A stretch of 64,000 nt of DNA from Boesenbergia rotunda (GCA_024364735.1 JAGFNQ010005198.1:18983-82982); one strand, 5' to 3'. Counted from the stretch's first letter, positions 44,240 through 56,601 are shown. Notes: generated by a model not told the origin, from the letters alone. Numbers and translations are program-made.

Positions 44240-44690
44240 GATTGGTCACTGGACCGATCAGGCATAGGGTTGATCGGTCCCCGGACCGATCTGGCTGCAT
44301 CCTGTTGGGATCGGTTCACAGACCGATCAGAGGCATCACAGAGACTTAACGAAAATCTGACCAAACATTCTGTGCTAGCCTGGATCGGTCCCCGAACCGA
44401 TCTGGCACCCTGTGGTGATCGGTCCACAAATCAATCAGGAGGGCTTCTCAAATATCATCCAACCCTACTGTTCGCTTCCTGATCGATCAGCCGATCGATC
44501 AGGATCCTGCCTGATCAGTCACCCGACCGATCAGGATCCTGCCTGATCGGTCACCCGACCGATCAGGACCAGGCCAGTCCGATCAAGCCAGAGCCTGATC
44601 GGTCTGGACGTTCTCAGATCGAACGGTGATCCATTCAATCGCATTAAAGTCTGGTTGGTGGACCGATCCACCAACCAAATAACTTCACGA
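44240..44690 (+). repeat. GATCGGTC palindrome array inside element D
   Basis: About nine units such as GATCGGTCCCCGGACCGATC and GATCGGTCACCCGACCGATC. Two units have changed arms on both sides: GATCGATC-AGCC-GATCGATC, and TGGTTGGTGG...CCACCAACCA (about 44653-44678). The motif is that of the D LTR (24366-24905), but centres are CCCG/ACCC here and TGGT/CGGT there. Confidence 0.85.
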
Positions 44691-44875
44691 AAAACCTCTC
44701 ATTGCCGAACCCTAGCGCCGAACCTCACTACCTTGCGTCTCTTCACTTCGTACGAGAGCCTTCCACATCTCCTTCTTCCTCTTGTGAGTGCGCGCGTGCG
44801 GTTCTGAGAGGGTTCCTACGAGCTCTTTCTTCTTCCTGCGAGTTTCTCTCTCGCTGAAGGGCTTTGCGATCATCT

Positions 44876-47183
44876 TGTAGCGACCCGCCTTCTCTGCCTT
44901 AGACGGATCGTTACTTTTGTCTACTTCTTGACTCTAATGCACGACTAAAAATGCGGAAATCTTTTTTTTTTCTTTTTAATCTATCTGAGAATGATATTCT
45001 AACTTAAATAGTCATGCATGATACCGTGTCACACTTTCTTTCTCAAAAACTCGTAAGAACATACTTATTGAAACTTGCCTCGCTCAACTCAGCTTGCGGA
45101 TATCAGTCGACTGGTACTGTACCAGTCGACTGGTACGCCTGAAATCTGAATATTCAGATTCGAAACTTAGTTTCCAAAAGCCACCAAATTTATAGATTCA
45201 AGCCATAACAAGACACAACACCATTTCTATACTCTATACCAGTCTTCTGAACAATTTAGCCAATCAAAACGAATCCATAAACTTGAATTTAGGACTTTTG
45301 CGGAATTTAGCAAGTTATGAAAAATCTACATAGACTTTAAGCTAGAGTTTGTACCAAACTTAACTTCTAACCATTGATACTCATCACACAAAATTCTGAA
45401 ACATCCCTAAGGCATAATCAAATGAGAAAGCAACTTTTCTAAATATACTTAAGCAATAAAAACTTGATTCAAAGGGAAATTAATACTATCTTGGCACATG
45501 CATCTATTTCTCTAACAAAGTATCAATATTTCAAACTACTCACACTTCTACTCATCCAATGCAATCATAAGGATATGTATGCTAAATGAAATGACATGGA
45601 ATCTTTACTCTAAGAAATTGAGCATGTAAAACTATCCAAAGCTTAAATGTTCGCTAAACTCCATAAAGCAAGAACATGAAATTTAAATAAACTAAAACAT
45701 TGTAATTCAAATAACTAAATTGTCTCGTCTCAAGGATCTCTCCAAAATTAGCCACCACACACACTTTACTCAGCACCGCCTCGTCGCCTTCCTTCAGAAT
45801 TGCTTACCTTTACCTTTATCTGCAGTAAGAGGAAATGCAACTAGTAAGCAAAAAGCTTAGTAAGTACTATCTAGCTCACAAAATCTCGAAATGTGCAAAC
45901 ATGCTTCTTGAACAATATGAAAATCATATGAGATACTTATATGCTTGAAAGAAAACTAAGAACATGTATAACTCAAAACATGCATACTCAAGCATTAATA
46001 AATCTCAATTTACTTTTCTTGGCTCAACTTGAAACTTTAGCAATTCTTTAACTTTTTGAAAACTCTTTAAACTTTAGAAACTTTGCTAAAGCATATACTT
46101 GAAAATAATAATCACTTGGATCCACTGAAGACGTAAGTACCATCTGATGCGCGTTCCCTAAAAGGTTGGGGTAGCGAGCCACCAATCCTAATAGAGCAGA
46201 CCTTGGTCTACCAGGGCCAAGACCTTGGAATTGGACACCTGGATTTCTTTAACGACGCCCTTGGACGCCGGGTACTGGCCTTAGAAAATAAAATAGCTTT
46301 TTTTTTCTTTTCATTCTTATCTGTAAATGCCTTGGCATTTTCTCGAGCACCTTGCGTGCTAAAATCCCTAAGTTTTGACTTTTGGGGATTTCTTAAGGCC
46401 TTGGCCTTTTCTTTTCTTATCTTTATCTTCTCTTTTCTTTTCTCATAGCTTTTCATGGACCCTAACCTCATATAGGGCACACAATAAAATATATAAGCAT
46501 ATAATGAACTAAGATCACATGCAAAAATCTTAACAAGAAGTAAATATCTCTTTTAAAAACTTTTAAGGGAAATTCTTGCGGAAAAACCGCCTCTTACTGC
46601 AGGTGAGCAGTACTTACCTTGATATCTTGGACTTACAACCAAGATTGACGTCTAGGCTCGGAAGAAAATTGAGATCTCGGAGATTTCTTCGCGCCTATGC
46701 GTTCCTCTCGTCGCGGGGATTCCGAATATAGGAAAATCTCTTGGAGGAGAGCCTTGGCCGGCCCTCTAGGCCTTGGTGTGGTGTCGCCCAAGAGAGGAGA
46801 GGGGAAAGGAGTCGGCGCAAGGTGTTGGGCGAGGGGGAGAAAGGGTTTAGGTTGAGAAAAAATAAAATTTCTCTCTTTAACTATCTATTTATACTTATGG
46901 GGCGAATTTACCTAACTATACCTTATCTATTGTTTCGCCCAATTTATTTCAACAAAATCGACCAGCCCAGCTGGTCACGCGCGTGCTTGCTCTTCCGGTG
47001 GTCGTGAGTTCGAACCCCTTGCTGCCCTTAAACGTTTTTCCTTTTTTAAATATACTCAACGGACTCGGAAAATTCCATAAAAATATTCTAAAAATCCCTA
47101 AAAATATCTAGAATATTTCTAAACCATTTTTAAATAATTCTAAGGACTTTAAGAACTAAAAATGGGAATTTTGGGGCGTTACA
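44876..47183 (-). mobile_element. 3' LTR of gypsy chromovirus C2, minus strand
   Basis: On the minus strand TGTAACGCCCCAAAATTCC to GGGTCGCTACA, 2308 bp. It is related to LTR-C (same ends, same GTATAAATAG box, same tRNA-like site) but clearly diverged. A box A/box B-like pair lies at 46963-47017 on the plus strand, antisense to the element as in C. The five bases before it are CATCT; the matching right copy cannot be found because of the join at 51615. Frames at 46203-46480 and 46741-47007 are low-complexity LTR sequence. Confidence 0.87.
46963..47017 (+). other. tRNA-like (box A/box B) segment antisense in LTR-C2
   Basis: CAGCCCAGCTGG (box A-like) and AGTTCGAACCC (box B-like) about 33 bases apart. 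The sequence between differs strongly from the one in LTR-C although both boxes are kept. Confidence 0.5.
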
Positions 47184-47218
47184 ATCCCCCATACCTTATG
47201 AAAAGTTCGTCCTCGAAC

Positions 47219-50200
47219 TTAGAATAATTCTGGATATCTCTCTCTCATGCTGTCCTCACGTTCCCAAGTAGCCTCTTCATGCTTTTGATTCTGCCAGATG
47301 ACCTTCACTAGTGGCACTTCTTTGTTTCTTAATCTTTTAACTGCTTTGTCCACTATCTGTGTCGGTCTGCTCTCATAACTAAGATCTTCTTGGATCTGTA
47401 CTGACTGAGGCTGAATCACTTGGCTAGGGTCGTGAATACACTTCTTTAGCATGGAGACATGGAATGTACTGTGGATAGCTGACACATCCTCTGGCAAGTC
47501 CAGCTCATAGGCTACCTTCCCAACTCTCTTTATAATCTTGTAGGGTCCTATGTAGCGAGGACTCAGCTTGCCATTTTTGCCAAATCTCATCACTCCCTTC
47601 ATAGGGGCGACCTTGAGAAATACTGAATCTCCAACTTGGAATTCAAGTGGCCTACGGCGTGTGTCAGCATAACTTTTCTGTCTACTCTGGGCAGTCTCAA
47701 TCCTCTGGCGGATCGTCTGGATAGCCTGAGTGGTCTCATCTATAAGCTCAGTCTGGCTGCCTAGTCCTGACTCCATCTCTTTCTTCTCACCAGCTTCTTG
47801 CCAACATATGGGTGATCTGCATTTCCTGCCATACAATGCCTCATAAGGTGCCATCCTGATGGTGGCCTGATAGCTATTGTTGTAGGCAAACTCAGCTAAG
47901 CACAGAAATTTGCACCAACTACCTTTAAAGTCCAACGCACAAGCCCTGAGCATGTCTTCTAAAATCTGATTTACTCTCTCTGTTTGTCCATCTGTCTGGG
48001 GATGGAAAGCTGTGCTGAACTGAAGTCTGGTGCCTAGGGCGTCGTGAACACACCTCCAAAAATGGGAGATGAACCGCCCATCTCTGTCAGAAACGATCGA
48101 CTTCGGAACTCCGTGAAGCCTGATTACTTCTTTCACGTAAAGCTGTGCTAACTGCTCTACCGAATGCGATAACTTGATGGCTAGGAAGCGGGCAGACTTG
48201 GTCAATCTGTCCACTATCACCCATATTGCATCGTGTCCATGGGTGGTTCTTGGAAGACCTGTGATGAAATCCATGGATATCTTTTCCCACTTCCACTCTG
48301 GAATGGGAAGTAGCTGTAGAACTCCTCCTGGTCTCTGGTGTTCCGCTTTGACTCTCTGCCAGGTCAAGCAGGTACTGATATATCTGGCCACGTCTCGCTT
48401 GAGTCCGGACCACCAGAACCTCTTCTTTAAATCTTGGTACATCTTGGTAGAACCAGGATGCATAGAGTATGGGGTACTGTGGGCCTCTTCTAGAATATTC
48501 TTTCTTAGTTCCTCATCATTGGGGACGCAAAGGCGGTCTCCAAGATAGAGGATGCCACTGTCTGATACTCGAAACTCTGAATTTTCTGCCTCTTGGATCC
48601 CCTGCTTGATCTTCTGGATCTCTGGGTCTTGATCTTGCTTTTCTTGTATATCTTTAAGCAGGGTTGACTCTAGGGTCAATGCAGAAAATTGCCCAATTAT
48701 TACCTCGACTCCAAAATCCTTTATTTCTTTCTGAAGCGGTAGAGACAGTGATGATAGGGACATCAGTGCTGCACAGGATTTTCTGCTCAGTGCATCTGCC
48801 ACTTTATTAGCTTTACCTGGGTGGTAGAGGATTTCACAGTCATAATCTTTGACCAACTCTAGCCACCTGCGCTGCCTCATATTCAGGTCCTTCTGAGTGA
48901 AGAAGTACTTCAAACTTTGATGGTCTGTGAAGATTCTGCACTGCACTCCATACAGGTAGTGTCTCCAGAGCTTCAGTGCGAAAACCACAGCTGCTAGCTC
49001 AAGGTCGTGGGTAGGGTAATTCTTCTCATAGTCCTTGAGCTGTCTGGAGGCATATGCTATTACTTTACCGTCTTGCATGAGGACAGCTCCAAGGCCCATC
49101 TTGGATGCATCACTGTAGATGTCAAAGGCCTTGTCACTCTCTGGAACAGTCAGGATGGGAGCACTGGTCAGTCTCTTCTTCAGCTCTAGAAAACTGTGCT
49201 CTCATTTATCTGACCATTCAAACTTCTTGTCCTTTCTGGTCAAGGCTGTGAGTGGAGAGGCTATCCTGGAAAAGTCCTCCACAAATTTTCTGTAATATCC
49301 TACCAGGCCTAAGAAGCTTCTGATTTCACTGGCATTCTTGGTTCTACACCAGTTGCTGACTGCTTCTATCTTGGCTGGATCAACTTGAATGCCTTCTTTA
49401 GATACAATGTGACCTAGGAAGGTCACCTGATCTAGCCAAAATTCACACTTTGAGAATTTTGCATAGAGCTTCTCCTGCTGAAGGATCTGCAGCACTATCC
49501 TCAAGTGTGTAGCATGGTTTTCTGGAGTCTGTGAGTATATGAGAATATCATCAATAAATAAAATGACGAATTTATCGAGATACTCCCTGAAGATGTGGTT
49601 CATCAGCTCCATGAAGACTGCTGGAGCATTGGTTACTCCAAAAGGCATTACTACAAATTCGTAGTGGCCGTATCTTGTCCTGAAGCCGTCCTGGGGATAT
49701 CACTTTCTTTAACCTTTAACTGATGATACCCAGAACGCAGATCTATCTTCGAGAACACTGTAGCCCCTTTGAGTTGATCAAATAAATCATCTATTCTAGG
49801 AAGGGGTATTGTTCTTGATGGTTGCCTTATTCAAGCTCTGATATCTATGCACATTCGCATAGATCCATCTTTCTTCTTGACAAACAGTACAGGAGCTCCC
49901 CACGGTAAATGACTAGGGCGGATGAAACCCTCGTCAAGCAGCTCTTGCAATTGTTCTTGTAATTCTTTCAGTTCTGCTGGTGCCATGCGATAAGGTGCCT
50001 TCGAAATTGGGTGGGTTCCTGGGGCCAACTCAATTTCAAACTCAATTTCCCGATTGGGAGGAAGTCCTGGTAACTCTTCAGGAAACACCTCAGGATAGTC
50101 ACAGGCTACCCTCACTTCTTCTCTCTTCAATCCTTCTCCTTGACTCGCATCCACTATATGAGCTAGAAAAACCAGAGCACCCCTTCTCTAACATTCTCTG

Positions 50201-51100
50201 AGCTTGTAAGGTAGATAGGAACCTATTTATCTTTCTCCTTGGGTCTCCAATAAACTCAAATGAAGGTTCTGCTTCTGGTGTGAACTTGACTTTTCTCTTG
50301 CGGCAGTCTATAGAAGCATTATACTTGCTCAAGAAGTCCATTCCTAAAATGACATCGTAATCCTTCATCTCAAGGACTACCAAGTCACTGTAGAGCTCTC
50401 AGTTGGAAATCTAGATCGATACTGCCCTTAGCCTCTCAGTAGAGGCCATTACTTCCCCTGACGGTAAGGTTGTTAAGAACTTCATCGTTCAACCTTTCTG
50501 GTGGCCTTTATACTGTTTAAGTAGTGCTCAGTGATCAAAGCACTACTTATTAGTTCCTCCGAGGTTTGCAGCCTCTTAACACCGCTAGCCCCCTTTAACG
50601 CTATCTCAGGCCTTAACATCTTGAGCATTAGCCTAACTATCTCTTTTTCTGTGCTAACTAGCTCTGGGCACAGATGAGCTAACCGCTTAAACATCTTCAC
50701 TGCTTCATCCACGGATAGTTCTCCTTTCTGAACTCCGTGAATTCATCATAATGCTTGTTGGTTACTTGCATGTGAGAGTATTCTTCGAAGAACTCAGTCT
50801 CGAAGTCGGCCCATGTCATCTGGCTGACATTTCTCTTGGCCTTGACTCTCTTCCACTATATTCTAGCATCTCCCGTAAGGCAGAAAGATGCACACTTTAT
50901 ATTCTCTACCTCATGCCAGTCCAGTAGCCCCTACTATTCTTTCCAACGTTTTTGAACCATGCTTAAGCATCCATGGTTTGCTTGTGCCTGGGAAGTTCCC
51001 TGGCTTCAGTTTCTCCTACTGAATGAGGTACGCTTCTTGCCTTCTAGGAGCTTGCTCCTCGTTTTGGGCCTTTCTAGGACGTCCTCAAATGTATAACTTA
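47219..51100 (-). pseudogene. Gag-Pol of gypsy chromovirus C2, minus strand, broken
   Basis: Reads leftward from about 51100 (decayed NRRQEAYL) through Gag blocks (LAHLCPELVSTEKE, about 50660), protease-region sequence (VILGMDFLSKYNASIDCRK, about 50350), reverse transcriptase (ELPGLPPNREIEFEIEL about 50080; FIDDILIYS about 49545), and one open frame of 626 codons (49099-47219) with RNase H, integrase and chromodomain-like tail. Stops and frame changes break it, including a one-base loss near 49682 and a stop near 49204. RNase H, integrase and tail are nearly identical to C and keep the 11 bases that C lost near 13137. Gag, protease and early RT differ much more. The element is dead in gag but its integrase half is intact. 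Confidence 0.85.
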
Positions 51101-51524
51101 ACACTTAATGGTAATGTTCCCAAACTTGCTTTAGGATATAACAAGACCTTGGTCTTGATTCTTATCTCATTTCTTAGTCCTAGAACTCGTTCTAGGGCTT
51201 AGTAAGACCTTGGTCTTACTCAAAACTTTTATCAAGCACCTGCGTGCCATAATCCCAAAACTTACTTTTGGGCAAATCAAGTAAGTACTTAAGCATTTCT
51301 CTAATATCCATTCTAGGGATTAAACATGATTCCGTGATACTAAGGTATTAAACATGCTTCCTTGTTCTATGCACATATGAGTAAGTACTTAAGCATTTCT
51401 CTATACTGAATTAAGTAAAGGAGCAATAGAAAAACTGAAACTTAAAGCTTTCTTACTTGAAGACGGCAAGGTTGATGCTGATGTGTGTGTGATGCTGGAG
51501 AATGGGAACTGCTCTGATACCACC

Positions 51525-51614
51525 TGTAGCGACCCGCCTTCTCTGCCTTAGACGGATCGTTACTTTGTCTACTTCTGACTCTAATGCACGACTAAAAATG
51601 CGGAAATCTTTTTT
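51525..51614 (-). mobile_element. 5' LTR end of C2, cut at an N
   Basis: The GCTCTGATACCA primer site (51511-51522) adjoins TGTAGCGACCCGCC, the same as the LTR end at 44876. After only 90 bases, in a T run, the sequence meets N at 51615 and changes to a family-A LTR. Confidence 0.8.
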
Positions 51615-51615
51615 N
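51615..51615. other. Single N: ambiguous base or assembly join
   Basis: It stands exactly where two unrelated truncated LTRs meet, so it probably marks a gap of unknown size, not a single uncertain base. Confidence 0.7.
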
Positions 51616-52935
51616 AAGTTAAGATGTTATGTTTATCTAACATGCTACTTGAGTGTGCAGATTGAAGTCCTAGCGAAGGACTGCTAGGCACCTAGCGAAG
51701 GACTGCTAGGCATCGGAACCCTAAGACCTGGCGAAGGGCTGCTGGGCACCTAGCGAAGGACTGCTAGGAGTCGAAGACCTAGCAAAGGACTGCTAGGCAC
51801 CAGGCGAGGGACTGCTTGGAACCGAAGACCTGGCGAAGGACTGCTGGGCACCAGGCGAAGGACTGCCTGGTACTGAAGACCTGGCGAAGGACAGCTAGGC
51901 ACCTGGCGAAGGACTGCTGGGCAAAAGTCCAACCGGAGGAGCCGATTGGCAATAGGTAAATTCTCCTGAGAGGAGTAGGTGAGGACGCGTTCCCCGTCGA
52001 GGGAACAGTAGGCGTCGGTTCGACCTAGGGTTCCATTTTGGGAGACCCAAAGTCAGAACCAAGACAGCTACGGCTGTAAGACTCACTAACATACTTGCTT
52101 TATCATGTTTGGTACTAACCCTAGATGCTGGACCAAAGGAATGAGTTTCTGCAGCTCAGAACGCCTCAAAGGAGAGAGGCAGTAGCTGTGTTAGGCGCCC
52201 GGGAGGTCCCGGGCGCCCCAAGTAAAAGACAAACAAGAGTTGAGCAAGAATACACTTCGGAAGCTCACTGGGTGGGGCGCCCCCATGCTCCCGGACGCCC
52301 CGGATGCCTCGGGCGCCTTGGGTCCAAGCTAACGAAGCGGATAGAGTTCAAGCCAGCGAGAAGCCAACGGACCGAGTCAACCCGGGCACCCCCTACGTCC
52401 CGGACGCCCCCGTCAAACCTCAGCCGGATCTTGGAGGGATAATGGCTGACCGAGAGTTTGCCGGATCAAGTGACACGTGGAGGGCGCCCCCAACGTCCCG
52501 GGGGCCCCCAGGCTCACTATATAAGGAGCTCGACCCCCAAGGCTTCTCAACACATTCTTCCAACGCCAATACGCTCTTCGACTCAAGCTCTCTGCTCCGA
52601 AAACCTCCTATCTCGAGATACAAGCGTCGACGACGACCCTCTGCTCCGAAGTACAATCCACACCAGGCATCGGTAACGAAGAGTGTTATGTTTCAGTTTA
52701 CTGTACTACAACTGTGATATTCTGCTGTAAACATTATGCGCACATATAGAATTGCCCGCAGTAAACGGTCAACGACCGTGGGCCTTGGAGTAGGAGCTGA
52801 CCGCAACTCCGAATCAAGTAAATCCTTGTGTTCGCATTTGGTTTTCGTGTTAATTTTTCGCTGTGCATTCTCTCTCTAAATCCGAAACGATTTACGATAT
52901 TCACCCCCCCTTCTATCATATTCTATCGATCCAAC
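51616..52935 (+). mobile_element. Family-A LTR, plus strand, first about 50 bases missing
   Basis: Begins inside the LTR (AAGTTAAGATG), then a hairpin array (51667-51945), palindrome pairs (52194-52510), TATATAAGG (about 52519), C-run and the end ATCGATCCAACA. It is not followed by a PBS, so it is a solo or 3' LTR. Hairpin arms again covary: CCAGGC-GAAGGACT-GCCTGG next to CCTAGC-GAAGGACT-GCTAGG. Confidence 0.85.
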
Positions 52936-53832
52936 AAACTAATCTCCTTCATAGTCGATCCTGACTATGATTACTATAAACTGATTGACTTTAAGTCATC
53001 AGATCTAACCAAGTTACTAGATGGGTACAAGAATAATAACATGATCCAATAATATGAGAGAAATTTTAACCATACCTAAAGATACAAGAATGGAAACATA
53101 ATCCAATAACATAAGAGAATTCCTAAATATACCCTGATATACAGGAATAGTAACATGTTCCAACAATATGAGAGAATTCCAAACCATACCTAAATATACA
53201 GGAATGGTCACATGATCCAGTAACATGAGAGAATTACTAACCATACCTACATATACAGGATTAGTAACATGATCCAATGACATGGGAGAATTCCTAACCA
53301 TACCTTAATATACAGGAATGGTAACATGATCCAGTAACATGAGAGAATTACTAACCATACCTACATATACAGGAATAGTAACATGATCCAATGACATGAG
53401 AGAATTCCTAACCATACCTTAATATACAGGAATGATAATATGATCCAATAACATGAGAGAATTACTAACCATACTTACATATACAGGAATAGTAACATGA
53501 TCCAATAACATGAGAGAATTACTAACCATACTTACATATACAAGAATAGTAACAAGATCCAATAACATGAGAGAATTCCTAATCCTACCTAACCAGGATA
53601 AGGGATACAAGAAATCAGAAGAAATACCTGTTGCCTGAAGAAGTCCCAGAGCGTCAAGTCCCAGACAACCACATCGAGAAAACTACTACGAACAAATCCG
53701 ACAAGACTCGTAAAACAAGTAGGCATCACAAACCTATGCTCTGATACCAAAATAAATTGGTATTAGAAAGACACCATAAATCCACAAGTCCTCAAGGTAT
53801 CTGACAACCTCACTCTAATACCAAAAATAAAT
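52936..53832 (-). mobile_element. Internal leader of element F with 57-bp tandem array
   Basis: Lies just inside the F LTR. From 53030 to 53600 about ten copies of a 57-bp unit built on GTAACATGATCCAATAACAT with TACATATACAGGAA. Because 57 is a multiple of three, parts are open on the minus strand (53017-53301, 53419-53610), giving a repeating 19-residue peptide (NSLMLLDHVTIPVYVGMVS). Two PBS-like sites (CTCTGATACCA about 53738, CTCTAATACCA about 53813) follow. No known domain. Confidence 0.6.
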
Positions 53833-55122
53833 TGTCATGCCCCGAGACCCAGGAGCCACTGATCCAATAGAAAATCGGTCAACACCTCCCCTGTCCGGCA
53901 GACAATTTACACATACATACAATATTCAAACAACCCACACAATATATATTTGGCCTCAGACCTCAAAATCAATACATAACATAACCATAACAACAAGTAA
54001 ATCATACCTAACTGCGGACCGATCCGACTTACGATGAAACAACCAATACAAAAACCCCTTAGGGACACGACGCACTCATATGACATATACAACTTGCTAA
54101 ATGAAATATAAAACAAATGAACTACAAAGTACAAAACAAAATCATGTCGTCGCGATGGGCAGGGATTGGCTGCTGGGCCATTCTGGCGACTCCAAGTATC
54201 TCAACCTGAAATAAAAACATAGGCAACGGTGTGAGTCCGAACGAAATCAGCGGATACCTAACAGATATGCATAGTAAGTTATACTAACAATAAGAGTCAC
54301 GCTGATACAGTCTCATATGAACAATAGAAAAGAGTATACACTGAAGATACTGAATGAAGGTACATACCAGAATCCATCTATCCTGCAGAGGGGTGAAATA
54401 AATCCCTATGGAATAAGTATAACACATAATCCAAGGTAAACAAGTCTCTAGTATATGCATGTCAATCAAGTGCAGAAATCAAATGCAGCAAACAATGCAC
54501 GAGGCAAAATATGCACATGGTGCAATGATATGCGTCACCCCTGACACCAGTCAGAACATCGTCCACCTGTCATAAATGAGCATCCGAGTGGGTAGAAATA
54601 TGACAACTGTATGCACCCTGTTATCACTGCTCCTGAGTGACCGAGTGGACAGGATGCTGGTAAAGGACACCCTCCTACCCCAAGCAATGGAGGAGTCTCG
54701 CTCTCATCTTCTTGTGTCTCAGGACAAGAAGGGATCCATGGCTTCTACCACGCCCGGAACCACCCTCCAAATAGTGGTCGAATGTAGCAATACAGGGCAA
54801 ATGCACACACTCTATAGTAGTCAATACCCTTGAGTGGGTGTGTGTGCATATCCTCATGTAACTGGTGATGAGCTCAGACTACATAGGAGCCGATGATCGT
54901 CAGCATGCAACAACGCAAGGATGGTGCATGACACTAACAAATACAACATCTACCAAGTCCTCATCTATCACCTTAGTGTGCTAGGTATAGGTCTGAATCC
55001 TATATGATGGGATACAAGTAACCTACTAGGTATACTGAAAAAGTAACTTGTGATCCATCAATGTCAAAATGCAAGAGGACATATCACTATATCGATGCAC
55101 GTATATACACATGGCAACCATA

Positions 55123-56601
55123 TGTTGGATCGAGAGAAACGATAGAGGGGGGGTGAATATCGTAAGTCGTTCGGATTAGAGTTAGAGAAATTACGCAGCG
55201 GAAGTAATAAACACAAAACGCGAACACAAGATCTTATACTTGGTTCGGAGTCGCAGTCGGCTCCTACTCCAAGGCCCACGGTCGTTGACCGTTTACTATG
55301 GGCAATTCTATATGTGCGCAAAACCAGTTTACAAAATGTATTACAAGAATAGTACAGTAAACTTAAAAGTAGCTCTTCGTTACCGACGTCCGGTGTAGAT
55401 TGTATTTTCGGAGCAGAGGGACGTCGTCGGTGCTTGTATCTCGAGTCGGGAGGTTTCCGGAGCAGAGCGCGGGAGTAGAAGAGCATGAATGCGTTGGAAA
55501 ACTTGATCGTGAAAAGCCTTGGGGTCGAGGGCCTTTTTATAGCCCCTGGGGGCGCCCGGAACGTCGGGGGCACCCCCCCCCACGTGTCAACTGATCTGAG
55601 TTCCTCTCGGTCAGCTCTGATCCCTTCAAACTCAGGATCAGACTTTGACGGGGGCGCCCGGGATGCTGGGGGCGCCAGGGTTGACTCTTATCCGTTGGCT
55701 TCTCGCTGGCTTCCGCTTCGTTAGCTTGAGCTGAGGGCGCCTGGACCATCCGGGGCGCCCGGGAGCATGGGGGCGCCCAGGAGCACGGGGGCGCCCCGCC
55801 CATAAGCTGTCGAAGTGTACATTTGCTCTTCTTTTTGTATTCACCTTAGGGGGGCTCGGGACACTACGGGCACCCTACTCAGCTTCTGCCTCACTCCTTT
55901 GAGGCTCTCTGAGCTGCAGACACTCTTTCCTTCGGTCCTGCATCCAGGGTTAGTCCAAAATAACATAGAGCAATAATATGTTAGATTTATACAGTCTTAG
56001 CTGTCTTGGTTCTGACTTTGGGTCTCCAAAATGGAGCCCTAGGTCGAACCGACGCCTACTGTTCCGTCGACGGGGAACGCGTCCTCACCTACTCCTCTCA
56101 GGAGAATTTACCTGATGCCAACCGGCTCCTCCGGTTGGACTTTTGTCCAGCAATCCTTCGCCAGGTGCCTAGCCGTCCTTCGCTAGGTCTTCAGTACCAA
56201 GCCGTCCTTCGCCTGGTGCCTAGCATTCCTTCGTTAGGGCTTTGTATCTTGGCATTCCTTCGTCAGGTGCCTAGCAGTCCTTCGCTAGGGCTTTGTATCC
56301 TGGCAGTCCTTCACCAGGTGCCTATCAATCCTTCGCTAGGGCTTTGTATCCTGGCAGTCCTTCGCCAGGTGCCTAGCAGCCCTTCGCTAGGACTTTGTTT
56401 CCTTGCAGTCCTTCGCCAGGTGCCTAGCAGCCCTTCACTAGGACTTTATTTCCTGGCAGTCCTTCGCCAGGTGCCTAGCAACCATTCACTAGGACTTTTC
56501 CTGCACACTGGAGTATCATTGATAGATCACCAATAATACTTAACTTTGAACCCTTTGCCAATATCAAAACATGGTTCGATATGGTGCTTCCTCCACCAAC
56601 A
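55123..56601 (-). mobile_element. Solo family-A LTR with CCATA target duplication
   Basis: Minus strand TGTTGGTGGAGGAAGCACC to TCGATCCAACA, 1479 bp, flanked by CCATA at 55118-55122 and 56602-56606. It is the longest A LTR here because its hairpin array (56135-56500) has the most units. Palindrome pairs lie at 55550-55790 and a TATA-like CTATAAAAAGG at about 55532-55542, minus strand. No internal region, so it arose by LTR-LTR recombination. Confidence 0.9.
56135..56500 (-). repeat. Hairpin array (GAAGGA loop), longest copy
   Basis: About sixteen units, with arm pairs such as CCTGGC/GCCAGG and CCTAGC/GCTAGG alternating. Each pair alternates with the next, so the array looks expanded by a two-unit duplication. 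Confidence 0.85.

Larger units (their letters stand above)
43699..44875 (+). other. Post-pol region of element D
   Basis: No gene. A stem-loop (43770-43831) comes first, then palindromes at 44240-44690, then a C/T-rich stretch with CCGAACCCTAGCGCCGAACC and CTCTTCACTTCG (44700-44870) that resembles a transcript leader. C2 interrupts it at 44876, so what followed is unknown. By analogy with A' an extra gene may have lain here. Confidence 0.5.
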
